Positions 1 through 13,439 of a stretch of 64,000 bases of DNA are shown one piece after another. Source of the DNA: Agelaius tricolor (Eukaryota; Chordata; Aves; Passeriformes; Icteridae). Numbering within the stretch: position 1 is the stretch's first letter; each line of letters starts with the position of its first letter. The translations under genes were made by a program, and so were the position numbers. A model generated the notes under the pieces. That model saw only the letters and a list, made by a program, of their open reading frames with translations. It made no database searches and was not told where the DNA came from. The stretch is from assembly GCA_023055355.1 (NCBI GenBank), contig JALJCS010000037.1:3720001-3784000 (forward strand), written 5' to 3'.

Positions 1-3000
1 CAAGCAGGAGGTCAGGCCAGAGCCCTCCAGATATCCTTTCATCCAGTGCTTCCATCATTCTGTGGCAGCAAATGAGAAGAGGCAGAGTAATTACTGCCAG
101 CAAGGAAGGCTTGCATCGAGTTTCTCTGGAGTAATCCTTCTAGATAATATTAAAAGCTTGGTTAGCAGAGATGTCAGCACTGACACAATGAGGGCTAATT
201 CTGTCCTGGCAGGAGTACTGAGTGCCAGGATCTGAGCCTTGATGTACTGCATGGGTCTCAAACAGGGTCAGCACACTGCGTCACTGCCCTTGCACCAATT
301 AACACCCACCACAAGAGAGGCCTTTTTGGAAATTTAACTGCAGCCATGCATTCAAACATAATAGTCTGCAATAATCCAAGAATACAGATTAAAAGCCAGA
401 CAGCCAATAGCTCTCAAGACATTAGAAACAACTAGAAAATTCATTTCCCACTATAAGTCTTTACTCTAGGGAGGTCTCAACAGTACTGCTGCTATTTGGT
501 GTCCTTCCAGTGCTGGGAGAAGGCCAAAAAATGCCGTAGCAGAGGCTGAACCACACTGATGGGTGGGTTCAGTCCTTGGGAAGAAGGCAGAGTGTCTACA
601 TGAAGTGCAGTCTGGAGGGTGATGGGGAAGCAGCTGCTGGCACTGAGATGAAAGAGGGTTGCTGGTCAGCAGAGGAACTGCCATCAGTGCTGCTCCTTCC
701 AGATGTCCACCCATGGTATCCACACATGACACTGGCCAGCAAAGCTCATTTTCTAAATGTAAAAAGCCCTGTCCAGGTTGCCCCAGAACATAAAAGAAAC
801 ATAAGACTGCTGCTAGCCAAGTATGCAGACAGAAGGCATCAAACCCATGGAAAGAAGAAGGACACTTTGTGAAGTTATTGGAGTAATATCCATCACAATC
901 CAGAGAAATGCAAAACACTTAAAATACTTAAAAACAAAAAGTCCACAGGATGAATTCACAGCATTGGGACCTTCACTCAGGGAAAAGTGAGGGAGCTCTG
1001 TATGGCAGCTCTGCTGGTCTGATCTGTTGCCCTCAGCAGCACAGGGGCAGCACCTCAGCACAAACAGCAACAGGGCATTGGAGGCACATTCCCAGCACCC
1101 CCAGCTCATCTCCACTACAAATGCAGAAATGAAAGATAAACATTCCTGGAAGATCACATTACCCAGCATGAAGAGATGACAGCTTGTCAGGAGCAGCAGA
1201 AACAGGCTGAGCTCAGTGGAAGGAGTCATCATAGGCTGACATCTTCCTATTGGAGAATACTGATACTCCAGCTATTTCTGCTACAGTATTTAATTATTTA
1301 ATTTATTTTTTTTTTACCTTTTGATAGGCAGAAGCAAACAAGCACAAGTGAAATAACATAACAGTAATTGAGATGGACAACAAAACCTGACACTTCGCCA
1401 CTTTAGCCTTCCCCATGGGAGGGTAACACAAATGAGGGACATCACGACTAAACGATAACTGCAACAAAATCATGCCCAGACTCTCATTCTTCAAGGGAAA
1501 ATAAGAGCTGCAAAGGCAGTGTGCTCTGCAGGCTCCATCTCTGTATTTGCTTGTTCTTGAGCAGCTCTTCGTTACTGATGGGTGGGACATTTTAACACCT
1601 TAAATGCTATTCCCAGAGAAACTGAACTAATTCCTCATTTTCACAGCACTGAATTCATCTGGTTGGAAGAAAATACCCCGCCCTATTCCTCTGGCCTCCA
1701 AACTGCAGCTGGCAGCCTCGGGACACAGGACAGTCCTGGGGAAGAAACACAACTGTTTACTGTGTTTGTCTGTCCCTCCTCCCCCCTTCCCCCCGGGCAC
1801 ACAGGAGCTGATCAGCCCCGTGCCATCTCCTGACAGGAGCTGACTTGTTCCAGGTTCATTGCTCACCACAGCTCTGCACTGCAGAGCCCTGCAGACAGAT
1901 TTGGGCAGAGCACCCAAACATCAAGAAAGAAAAGTCACATCAGGTCAGGAGAGCATCATCCACGCTGGGAGCACTTCCAAGCAAACACCCAAAGCTGCTG
2001 CATTAGGAGAAGACAGGCCCCAAATCCAAACTTTGGAATGACTCCACCCAGTTTAATTCCTTGGTCATGCATTCTGCAAGCATTAGCTCTGAGTGGGCTG
2101 GGGTTCTAACAGCTCCACACTTGAAGCTTCATGGACAAAACAAGGTTTAGGCAGCACTTTTCAGAGTACAGATCATCACCTCCCACATGTACCCTGCCAG
2201 GTCTGGGATGACCATCAGCCAGGCTGCAGGAGGGCAGACCCAGCAGGATCCCATTCAGGAGCAGAGTGAAGGGTGAAATGGTTGAGCTGCTACAAAAAAT
2301 ATACAACCTCACTGCCATCCATCAGAGCAACAAATGTTCTACCAGTCCTTTCCATCAAAAAAAGGAAGGTAGCTAGTAAGGGCATGGAACCAAAGCAACT
2401 TGTGTTCACAACTATTTTAGCTAAAGAATAAAATAATACCTCATAAAAAGCAGATCTTTAGTGTATGTAGTACGTGCATTAGTACACACTGTCAAGTAAG
2501 ACAAATGAAGTTTGATAATCTACATACAGGAGTTTTTCACTTTCACATGCTTGACTTTCTACCTGTGTGAAATTAAACATTGGAAGAAGCTCCTGATAAA
2601 CTCCTATGGAACAAACATGCTTAAGCGACAGGGAAAAAATACCAGGAAGCCTATGCTGATCTGTAAATTCTACTTTCAATTATTTGTTTCAAAAAGAAAG
2701 CTCACAGGAGTGACTGAGAGGAGACCACAGGCACAACATGGCTATGGAGTAGTAAGAGGTTTTAACACATCTTGCCTTATGCATTCCTGTCTTCAAGTTG
2801 CATAAAGCGCTGATAGATTTAAAGTTTGGGATTTGAAGCTTTCCCCTCCCAGTCTGACTCCATTGTTAATTTTTTTTAGAGATTGGGATCAAGTGGCTCT
2901 TTGGCTCCTACTTCTGCAGCCAATAAAAATTCCACCCACCCCCAATCCATTTTTGCATAATTAATGCCTTTGTGATTGGCAAGAAATTATTTTAGGCACA

Positions 3001-6000
3001 AAGAGGCACTGGCATCAGAAAGGCACCTTCCTACCTTGCCTGTGAGAACAGGTTGTACTTTAAAGCTACTGGCAACAAAAGTTCCCTATGCTGGGAACAC
3101 CACCCAACACCACCTCAGAACAGCTTAGCTTAACTTTCAATACTCTCAAATGATGGCTGTGATTATTTTGGAAGAGTAACCCAGTTGCCATCAAGAGGAA
3201 TGGAAACCAGCATCCCTTCTGAGAGTGAGAGCAGAGATTGCTGGGATCCTCTGCAGCAGAACACCACCATCAAGTCTTCCCTGTTCAGAATGTTCTCATG
3301 CATTAACAGAAAAAACACCATCAATTCTACATAAATTCCTTTGCTGAAGCCAGCAGCAAAACGTCTGTGGAATTAAGGCAGATGAGAGCCTTCCCTCACT
3401 TGGGCTTATCCCAACCCCACACACACTAAAGAGAGAAACAGAGCTCAGGAAAGATGAAATACTTCCTTGCCATCATCTCCCGTTGCTGTCCAAGCAGCAA
3501 GCCCCAGCACTTGGGAGCATCCCTGGGTATTGTGTGTGCTCAGAAAGCTCCTGTTGCAGCACAAAGCCACCCTGAGCTGGCCCTGTCACAGCCTCTGGGG
3601 CTCCGTGTGTGCCATGAGGACACCGGGCATGTGACTCGCGTGTTAAAACTTTCTGGCTCACCAGTCGAAGTTCAGATTCTTTCCCTGCAAAACACACTGC
3701 ATGATCTCATCTGCAAGCAATCAGCCTGAGAAATCAGCTTGTTAAAGGAAGCTTCTAGGAAAGGAGAGAAGCCTCTGGAGGATTTGGGGGCCTATATGAT
3801 TTTAACCACTTTGTTAAACCCCAGCTGCTCTTCTCCCCATTGGGGTCAGACAACCAAGAAACCATTTCTCCTCCCACACAACTCCAGACAGGACAGTTAG
3901 CCAACACCTAACTGCAGCATCCTATTTGCACTGTCCACAGCCTGAAAACACTCACATTTTCAAGCAAAACTCATCTCAAGCAGGCACTGAAAGAGTGCAA
4001 GGACAAACTCAGAGCTGCAAGCTGAGCAGCATCCAGAAAAGCAATTCATTAAACATGCAACAGTGATCATCTCAATGTGTAAACCAGAATATCTTCTGAA
4101 TTTCTGGACGTGTATTTCAGCATTTCCTCACAGTCCTCACAGGGACCCAAGACATGCACCAGACGACAGGAATAACCAGTACAGTGTGAGCTCTGCAGAG
4201 GAGTAAGGAACAAGCAGTAAACTCCCTGGAATGCCAGCTTTGTCCTGAGATTGCTCAAAGTCATGTAACAGAATTTTACCAGAGTTTCTGGAGATGCTGC
4301 AGGAGCCCTCCATGCTCCCTGTGCTACAACATGCCCAGATGGCAACACCTTTTCCTGCCCAGTGAAAGCCCTGAGGAAGCAGCACTGCAGAGTGTAGGAC
4401 AAAGTACAGCATCAGATTCCCAGCTGCACTCCCAGTTTGGCTCTCCAGGGCCCTGTGGTGAGCAGAATGAGTCCTGTGCTCACACACTCGGTCACATTTG
4501 CATCCCCTGAGCTCCCAGAAGCAGGACCAGGACTCTCTCACACTCAGCAGGGAGGGAGGGAAGATCAGAGCAGCATCCTGCCTTCTTCACTTCCTTCCAG
4601 GCTGTCACACCCTGCCTCAGCTGCTCCCAGCAGCATCTCCCAGGCAACCCTGTCCCAGCTGCCCCTCGCTGGTCATTCAAGTGCTTTGAAAGACTTTCCT
4701 TAAAATTCTTGCATAGAAATCACTGTTTAGTGTTCAGCACGAACACAGGAGGAAGGGGGGAAAGGCAGCCTGTGTCTAACAAAGGAGATCTGAAGCACTG
4801 AGCCCCTGGCTCTTTGCAGCTGGGGATTATTCCAAGTGAAATGATTATTCACCACTTGCAGCATCTATTTTCAATTCCACTTGCAGAAGTAACTGCTCTG
4901 AAACAAACAGAAGGCAACAAAGATCAGGCAACACATATTTATTAACATGAGAGCAGAGGGAAAAGTTAATCACACTGGGTTCTCCCTCACTTTGCATCCT
5001 TACAAAAGCTACTTTATATACATAAAGTAACTTCTGCAAAGAATTTACTTTATATAAGAATTAGGAACACCTCAGCCTGTAGTTGTTGCAGCCGCTGTGC
5101 AAATCAGGGTGAGAGATTTAGCCCTGGACAATGCAGGATCACAGTGATGCTGCAACTTTTTTGGTCAATGGTGGCACCTTCTAGCTCCAAATGACACTGT
5201 GAAGCTCACAGCAATTTAAAATAACTGCCTTGAAAAAGCTTTATGCTTTCTGTGTCTTTAAGAAATGCATCGCTCTGACTGCAAACATTCAGGCTAAACA
5301 AAATGTTATGAGGAAAAAAAGTCTCCTTCAAGCCTTTTACTCCCCAGCCAAATTTCTAATTTTACCAAATTAAGAGCAGACATTCCCCTCACCCCAACCC
5401 CAACCTGATGTCCACTACTAAAATCAAGGTACAGGACAACTGCCCCCAATTCCTAGAAAAACACAGCTCAGAAAATGCAAAGTATAAAGGGAGGGGGGTA
5501 ATACTGAAGGGCTCAGCTGCTGGCTCCTCTGGTGCAGCTCCTCAACCAAATCATGAAAGAAGAAGAAAAAGGAGACTTTCCAGCTTAAGTTCCAAGTCCT
5601 TTTTAAAAATCAGTTTATAACCACTAAAATAAACACAGTAAGAACAACTGTGCAGTAACTGGGAACCTGCAAAAACAGCTGCAGTTTAAGAGCAGTTTAG
5701 GCAATGTCTGGCAAACACCAGCAGATACAACAGCCCAGGAGGATGGCAGCACACTGGGGGATGAAACAGGGAATTTCACCCACAAGCTCATGGAGGAACT
5801 GCACAAAGTTCACCCACACTGGGCAGAATCAGCTATTCTGTGCTGTTTACTGCCATGGTGAGCGTTTGCTCCCTGTTAGAACCGCCTCTCTCCCAAATTC
5901 CAACCTCCTCCTGGCTTCTCCCTTGTGCCCCACCTGCCCTGTGCTGCCTCAGCCCAGCCAGGAGTTTCCTTAAACACCTGACACCTGGGCAGGCACACTG

Positions 6001-6008
6001 CTGTCCTG
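1..6008. other. No gene seen; probable intron
   Basis: Balanced-composition sequence with short A/T-rich runs. No frame on either strand shows a recognisable domain or plausible exon borders. Given the minus-strand donor at 8647, this is probably first-intron sequence of that gene. Confidence 0.5.
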
Positions 6009-6177
6009 TGACCCAAAAACCTTCTGCTGGCCGCCCCAAAAAACCTTCTGCTGGCTGCCCCAAAAACCTTCTGCTGGCCGCCCCAAAAACCTCCCGCTGG
6101 CCGCCCCAAAAAACCTTCTGCTGGCCACCCCAAAAACCTCCTGCTGGCCACCCCAAAAAACCTTCTGCTGGCCGCTC
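6009..6177. repeat. Minisatellite, 23-25-bp units
   Basis: About seven units of CCCCAAAAAACCTTCTGCTG followed by GCCG. Unit length varies by one or two bases (A-run length), so the frame shifts between units. Confidence 0.9.
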
Positions 6178-6883
6178 CAGGGCACAGACCCCCACTGCAC
6201 CCAACCTCCCCAGGAAACAGCCACCCTGAAGGGAAGGAAGGGCAAGACACCTGGAACAAGCAGACTTCTCCAAGACACCATGGCTTGGATATTCTAAGTC
6301 ACTTTAGGACATCTCCAGAACAGCAACCACAGCAGATGGTGCAGAAGGACAGCACCAAGCAGCACCTCTGTAGGAAATCCATCCAGAGCCCTATGACATC
6401 TCACCTTTGAGCTCCCCAGCAGAACTCCCCAGGATTTGGGCATTCTGACTTTCTTTAGAACTGAAGATCCAATTCCCCACTCGGTGTTATCCGAGGAGCC
6501 ACATGCTTTGAACATCCTCCTTTGCTGCAGAGCTGACAGTTTTCAATTACAGCCAGTTGGAGTTGTTCTTGGCTCTCCATCCCTCACCACAAACCTGTGC
6601 TCTCCATGGCCGGGCTTCTCAGTGTGCACATAAAGCAAATTCAGGAAAGATGCAGCAAATAAAAGCCTTCCTGGACACTGACTGGAATTGGAAAGGCAAA
6701 AACTCCTAGGACAGGCAAGGAGACAGCTCTGGGGAAGGAGGAGATGACCTGGGCCATTTCCAGGGGAGGAAAAGCACAGGGAGCCTCAGGTCTCGCTCTT
6801 GGAAGTTTTGAAGTTTTTAAGTTAAGTGGGACATGGGGTAAAGCTTCTAATGTATACACTTGATATGAGAAATCAGCTTTTTT

Positions 6884-7075
6884 GAAATGAGGGTGGAGGA
6901 GCCCTGGTTGCCCAGAGAAGCTGTGGCTGCCCCACCCCTGGAATTGTCCAAGGCCAGGCTGGACGGGGCTTGGAGCAACCTGGGACTGTTGAATATATTC
7001 CTACTCACTGCAGGAGGGTTGGACTAGAAGAGCTTCAAAGATCCTTTCCAACTCAAACTCAGTGGTTCTAAGATG
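6884..7075 (+). mobile_element. CR1 LINE 3' fragment
   Basis: Shows the CR1 tail pattern: CCAAGGCCAGGCTGGACGGG, GGAGCAACCTGG, then AGGAGGGTTGGACTAGAAGA and TCCTTTCCAACTC. Confidence 0.8.
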
Positions 7076-8029
7076 CTGCAAATATCAGCCTGCAGCTTGT
7101 GGCCATCAGAAGGATAGAGATCAGCAGCAAAAGAAAGCTCACACCACCTGATACCTGCCCAGGGGACAAGCACACACCTGGATAATAGATTTAGGGCTTC
7201 TTAAAATACAATTACTTTCCTAATTATACACCAGAGGCCAGAACCCACAGGCTGAGCAAGCCATGAGCAGCACAGCAGTTAATTCACAGAGAGCTCCTCT
7301 TGATTTCCACAGCCCACATTACCCAGACATCAGACTGAATGGACATCGGAGCCTTTCTAATTTTATAGTCCACAGAGACAAGGCAGGGACGGCTGATGGA
7401 AGAGCAGCAAGGCCTCTGCCCACACACACCACTGCTGCTGGCTCTGCAACTGCAGAGCTGCTTCTACTTTTTTTTTAAAAGATTTTTTTTTTTAATGGAG
7501 TCAGCTGAAGAGAAAATGAAGAGCTCGGCATTTTAAACCAAAGCATTTCAAAATGCTTGTTTATCTTTCAGCCTCAAAAGAAGAGAAATAAAGTGAAACA
7601 AAATCTCAGTCATTCCCTCTTAAGTTTTCCTCTCTGCCTCCAACAAAGCACAGTGCCCTGAGCTCCACTTGATCACTTTTTCTTTTCTTTCCCCTTTGGC
7701 TTACAACATTTCAATTAGAGAAGCTGACACAAAACAGTCCCGGATTCTCATATTTTATCTTTTCCCCATCTTACATCTCCATTAAAGAGTATTTAGAAGG
7801 CAGAGCAGCCAAAGGAGCAGTACATCCCACACAAAAAAAATGGATGGGGAAACACACCAAGGAACAAGCAGTGGCATAAACCAACAAAAGGCTACAATAA
7901 AGTTTTTAAACCAAAGTTTCCACACAGAGGTCTGCTTAAGGAATAGAAAAATGGAAAGCTCTTTTTCTCACAGGGAGTAAACCCCAGGCAAACGAGCCAT
8001 GAGGCAGCACGAGTGCCCAACTCTCAAAG
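7076..8029. other. No gene seen
   Basis: A/T-rich DNA with T and A runs (7469-7494). Nothing else is recognisable; probably intronic. Confidence 0.5.
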
Positions 8030-8860
8030 TTGTGAGGAAGAGGCAGATCGCGGGACCCGAGCCGAACAAACCCGCCCGCACCGCGGTTCCATCGCACCGC
8101 GCACAGCCCAGCACCGCCGGCGGGGCAGCGGAACCGGCCCGGGCGCGGCTCCGGCTGCGGGACCCGAAAGCACCGGCGGGAAGGGCCGCAGAGGGCCGGG
8201 GGGACCCGCACCCCGCCGGGAACCCCCGGCCGGGGCGGAGAGGCCGAACAAAGCCCGGGCTCTCGCTTTTCTTCGCGGGGCTCCCGGGCACATCCCCGCC
8301 TGAGCCCCGCGCGGTCTCGGGCAGCGCCCCCACAGCTTCGGGGGCTCGGCGGGGACCGAGCCCGGCGCGGCCGCCCACAGCCCGGGGCACCCGGGGAGCT
8401 CGGCCCGGCCCCTCCCGGCCCTGCGGGGGCACCGCCCCGGCACCCACCGAGCCCCGCAGCGGCTCCGCGGTACCCTCGGCACACCGGGAGCCCCGCGGGG
8501 CTCCAGCGAGCGGCGCCCCGGGGGCGGCCCCGCGCTTCGACCGCGGCGGGACCGCAGCGGCCGCGCCGCCCCCGCTCCGTCCCGCGGGAAGCCGGGCCGG
8601 GAGCCGCGCTGGGAGCCGGGCAGGGCGGGGCGGCCCCGGCGCTTACCTGGGGCAGGGCAGGCCGGGCGGCGGCGGCGCGGGCTCGCGGCCCCTTCCGGCG
8701 GGCGGGCGGGCGGGGGCGGCCGCGGGCGCCGCGCTCTTAAAGCGGCCGCGCCGGGCCGGGGCCGCCGGGAGGCGTCGCTACGGCAACGGGACAGCGGGGC
8801 GGGAGCGCGGCGGGGCCGGGCCAGGCCAGGCACCCGCCGGTGCCTTGGGCCTTGGAGCCC
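8030..8860. promoter_or_regulatory. CpG island
   Basis: About 800 bp of very high G+C with dense CpG, in contrast to the A/T-rich 1-8 kb. Long open frames on both strands here come from the lack of A/T-rich stop codons, not from coding. Confidence 0.8.
8647..8740 (-). other. Probable non-coding first exon of a minus-strand gene running off the left edge
   Basis: A consensus splice donor on the minus strand, CCAG|GTAAGC, has its GT at 8646-8645. It lies in a CpG island just downstream (minus sense) of a TTTAAGA box near 8736. The short exon contains no ATG. No later exon could be identified in 1-8 kb, so the gene is not named. Confidence 0.5.
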
Positions 8861-8869
8861 TTCCGTGTG

Positions 8870-9900
8870 CCCCGAGCGCCGGGCTGGGCACCCGCGTGTG
8901 TCCTTGTGCATCAGAGTCCTTTCATCTCCCCTGTGCATCAGAGTCCTTCCATGTCCCCCGAGTGCCAGGACTGTGAGCTACCAGCACTGCCACCCATGTG
9001 CCCTGTGCTGCAGGACTGAGCATCCATGTCCCTTGTGCCCCAGAGTCCTTCCATGTCCCTGTGCCCCAGGGCTGTGCAGCCGTGTCCCCTGTGCCCCAGA
9101 GTCCTTTCAGGTTCCCCAAGCACTGGGGCTGTGCATCCGTGGCCCTTGTGTATCGCAGTCCCTCCATGTGCCCTGTGCATCATGGCTGTGCACTCACGCC
9201 CCCATGCACCCTGTGGGATGGCTGTCCCCTCGTGTGCCTCACTGTCCCCCCCGTGTGCCTCACTGTCCCCTCATGTGCCTCACAGCTCCTCCATGTCCCC
9301 CTCCATGTGCCTCCATGTGCCTCACAGCCTCTCTGCATCCCCTGCGTCTCAGGGCTGAGCCGTGTGCCCCTGTTCCTCATGGTGCCTCCGTGTGATCTGT
9401 GTGAGGTGGTTTAGTGCTGTAGGGGTACACTGGTACTGCTGGGTGCACAGTTGGGCTGGATGTTATTGAGGGTCTTTTCCATCCTTGATGATTCCATGTC
9501 CCTGTGTGCCTCAGGGCTGCCTAAGGAGGTGTGCCTCCATATGCCTTGGGGCTGAAGCATGTCCCTGGGTGCTCACAGCCCTGCTACCCCCACGTTTGTC
9601 AGGGTCCCTCCATGTCCCCATGTGCCTCACCACCACTCTGTGTCCCCATCTTTTTCAGGGTCCCTCCGTGTCCCCATGTGCCTCACTGTCACTCTCTGTC
9701 CCCACGTTTCTCAGGGTCCCTCCATGTCCCTGTGTGCCTAACTGCCAATCTGTGTCCCCACAATTCCCATGGCCCTGCTGTGTCCCAGGTGCCTCAGGGC
9801 TGATCTGTGACCCCTGTGTGCCTCCATGTTCCCAGGTGACCCCCCCTGCCCCAGGGCTGTGCCGTGTCCCCTGTCCCCCTCCATGGCCCTGCCACATTCC
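8870..9900. repeat. Degenerate C-rich minisatellite
   Basis: Imperfect units around TCCATGTCCCCTGTGCCCCAG and TGTGCCTCACTGTCCCC, roughly 25-35 bp, for about 1 kb beside the CpG island. It is interrupted by a CR1 piece near 9405-9496. Confidence 0.75.
9405..9496 (+). mobile_element. CR1 3' tail fragment
   Basis: TTGGGCTGGATGTTATTGAG followed by GGTCTTTTCCATCC and ATGATTCCATG matches the CR1 terminal pattern. Confidence 0.55.
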
Positions 9901-11184
9901 CAGTTTATCTCCTGTGTTTTACAGCCCTGCCATGTCTCCCTATTCCCCCTTACACCTCAGGTCACTGCCATGTCCCTGAGTCCCCCTTGCCACCCAGCCC
10001 AGGTGAACACCACATCCACATCACCAAAGCCATGGTGGCTCTTGGTGTTGGTGGCCACCACTGGCACATGCTGCTGGGGGCCCTGAGGATGCCCAGGGGC
10101 TCCATTACAGCAGCCTCTCATCAAATTACGGGGTTCCATCCTCTTTCTCTGCTGCTGCCAGTGGAGATGGGCCCTTCCCTGGAGCTGTCCAGACACGTGG
10201 CCAAGAACAAACCAAAGAGAGCAGAAGCAGAGGGAAATTCTCCCAAGCAGGAGAAAGGGAAGGAAAGAAATTCCAGTTACCAGGGAATAGATGTGCTCAG
10301 AGGTTTCCAGTATACCAGGTGAAAACAGAGCTAAAACATTAGGCCAGCAACCAGCTGGATGGAGCTACACACCCTCTGGGTGTAGAGTAGGTGGACTTTC
10401 TGAAGGTACTATTTGATAGCAAATAACATTAAAGAACATTGTTTTGCTCCTGGAAGCAGAAACCCTGGGTGTTCAGGTAATCTTGTGGTCATAACAACCA
10501 AACTTTCTGTCTCCCATAAAGAATTTAAACTCCTTTTTTGTTATGTAAGTGTACACAAACCAATTTTCAATACCATGGCTTTTAAGTCAGTCAAGTGGCT
10601 CTTTGTTGCTACGAGGCAAAGAGAGGCACAGCCCCTGCAATGTCTTCACTGGGTTGCTCATTGATTTATTGCATTCTTATCGTTTCCCCTGGCTGTTGTG
10701 TCCTCTCTAAGCCCTAATTACAGCAGCATTTTCAGCCTCCCCTTTCAGACAGCCAGCTTTGCAATGGAGTAGAGCAGTATGGTGAGGCAAAGCAATGAAA
10801 AACCACTTTAATATGTTTTCCATGATGCTCCTGAGACATCACCAGTGCAGCTGGGAGTGAGCCAGGGGGTGAAACACACTCCTGAAGACAGCAGCTGTGT
10901 TTATAATTCCCATGGCACACCCCCACAGGGAGCAGCTCTGGTGCCCTTGTGTGGCAGGAGGTGAAGGGGCCCAGCTCCTGCATTTGATGGAGAGTCAAGA
11001 AGCTGCCTCAGAGCTTCCTCTGCTAATGAGGGTGTGGAAAATCTTCTCACATCTCACTGGGAAAAACTACTGAGCAGCTCCAGGGGCAGTCTGGATGGGC
11101 ATGGGGGCAGTCAGGGGTTCATGTTGTAGGATTAGGGAAATATGGAGCAAGGTGCCCCTTTAGGAGCATCTCTGGACTGCTGCA
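9900..11184. other. No gene seen
   Basis: Unique-looking sequence. The open frames are short and show no domains. Confidence 0.45.
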
Positions 11185-11440
11185 TAGATCATACAATCAT
11201 TCAGGGTGGAAAACCCCTCCAAGATCAACCATTAACCCAGCACCACTGTGCTCACCACTAAACTATGTCCCCAAGTGCCACACCTACACATTTTTTGAAT
11301 AAGGATGGTGACATCAGCTCTGGGCAACAAATTTGAATCCCTCACCATCCTTTCAGAGAACAAGAAATTTTTCCTGATATCAAATCTAAGCCAATATTAG
11401 GATCTCCAGTGTAGGACACATCTTTAGTACTAGGTTAAGC
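11185..11440 (-). mobile_element. CR1 fragment, older copy
   Basis: ATCATACAATCATTCAGGGT, then CCAAGATCAACCATTAACCC and ACTAAACTATGTCCCCAAGT, is the reverse complement of a CR1 tail, well diverged. Confidence 0.7.
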
Positions 11441-12137
11441 CACTCCTGGGGACACTGCTGGGTCACAAAGGGAATGGCAATCTCTCAGAATGGTCTGGCC
11501 TGGCTTTGGGGTATTGCTTCCCTCACCCTCCCCAGGGGTGGTTCCAGGTGGGAATGTCCCAGGGTTGCTCCCAGCACACATCTGTATGCTGTTTGCTTAA
11601 AGTCCAAGGGATTTTAGCAGCAGGGATGTGTGCTGGAGCCAAAGTGTCTGTGCCCAGGGCTGGGGGGCTCTGGGGTGGCAGCATGGGGGGTCTGAGATGG
11701 CCTAAGGAGACTTGGGTATGGAAAGAGGTTGGAGGGAGGGGTTATGTGAGGAAAGAAGAGGCTGTGGCACTGATTGGAAAGGCTCTGGAGCACAGAACAG
11801 GGAACTGGGAGCTCTGGAGAGGAAGGAGGAAGGAAAGAAACAAGTTTTGAGCCAATGTGGGAGTGGAGGCCAGTGGGGTCCAAAGGGCTTCCCCCCCAGA
11901 GAAGGCACAGGAGCCACAAGCCTTGAGCAGGGCTGGGAATGATCCTGGCCTGTCCCTGCTGCAGACCCTGTTTGGATACAGGGCTCTGCATCCAGGGTGT
12001 AGCACAGATGCCTCATCCTTCCAGGGCATCCCATGGCTCCCAAAGCCATCCTGGGCTGCCTCAGCCCCTGTGCACTCAACTGGAGCTGGGAAATGTCTCT
12101 GAATGGCCCCAGTGATGCACAGGCCTGGGAGAAGGTA

Positions 12138-12607
12138 CAGCAGGGCTGGGCTGGGCTGGGCTGGGCTGGGCTGGGCTGGGCTGGGCCGGGCTGGGCCAGG
12201 CCGGGCTGGGCCGGGCTGGGCTGGACAGGGCTGGGCTGGGCTGGGCTGGGCTGGGCTGGGCCGGGCTGGGCTGGACAGGGCTGGGCTGGGCTGGGCTGGG
12301 CTGGGCTGGGCTGGGCTGGACAGGGCTGGGCTGGGCTGGGCTGGGCTGGGCTGGGCTGGGCTGGGCTGGACAGGGCTGGGCTGGGCCGGGCTGGGCTGGG
12401 CAAGGCTGGACAGGGCTGGGCTGGGCTGGGCTGGGCTGGGCTGGGCTGGGCTGGGCTGGGCTGGACAGGGCTGGGCTGGGCTGGACAGGGCTGGGCTGGA
12501 CAGGGCTGGGCTGGGCTGGGCTGGGCTGGGCAGGGCTGGGCTGGACAGGGCTGGGCTGGACAGGGCTGGGCTGGGCTGGGCTGGGCCGGACAGGGCAGGG
12601 CTGGGCT
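12138..12607. repeat. GGGCT pentamer satellite with GGACA interspersions
   Basis: About 470 bp of GGGCT units with scattered GGACA, GGGCC and GGGCA variants. Because the unit is 5 bp and contains no stop in any frame, long artificial frames appear on both strands. The G-rich strand has many GGG runs, so R-loop or quadruplex formation is possible. Confidence 0.95.
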
Positions 12608-13439
12608 CACTGCCAGCTCAGAGCTGTGGACAGGGATGTGAGCTCCCAGCAGTTCCTTCGTTCCTGCCCTCACCTGAGCTGTCCTGGCCCTGCTGCACCC
12701 TGCCAAAAGCAAATCTTGTGGCAAACAGGGATGTAACAGCCAGGAGGAGGGGCTGGCCATGACAGGAACCACCAGACTTCATGCAATAGACTGATTGTAA
12801 ATGTGCCATTTTTATCGAGCTCATCCAAGTTCCCAGGTCTGAAATGGATTTTTGGAGGTTGTGTTCAGCTCTCAGTGTCTGGCAGCTGGTGAAGGCAGCC
12901 TGTGCTTTACCATCTCACCATGTTTGAACAATAAAACCTCCCACCTATAGAACCCAGGGATGGGGGATGTTCTGTTTAAGGGATCTGTGTCTATTCTGCT
13001 GAGTTATGCCCCAGCACACTCATTTATTTTGACAGATTCTGGTTTCCTCTGCAGCATCCTCAACAATGCTTTGTACCTGAGCCGTGGCAGTTCAGATTCG
13101 GTGTCTGGAGCACTGCAGGGCACTGCCTGCCTGTCCTGCTCAGCTCTGTCTCTGCTGCCCTCTCGTGATGCCTCTGCATGTGCTGGCCTTGGGGGAAAAG
13201 ACCTTGCCTCCCCCATCGACTCTGAGACCTCAACACCAGCACCATTGTTAAAAGTTCTTCCGATTTCCAACAGCATTTATATATTCTGAATTTTACAAAA
13301 CTTCACAATCTTTCCTTGTGTTCGTGTGTTCTCCCCTCGTTACACAAAGGAGATCCTCTGAAGGGCTCATCCTGAATCACCACTTGCAGAAGTTGTGTAC
13401 CAGCTGCTCCTTAATCCAGACAGTGCCTTGGCTTTTATT

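Noticed and set aside
8024..8976. Open frames of over 300 codons in the CpG island
   Set aside because: High G+C removes stop codons on both strands; no domain and no consistent frame.
12033..12772. Open frames of 202-356 codons on both strands
   Set aside because: Produced by a stop-free 5-bp repeat; all frames read as the same simple pattern.
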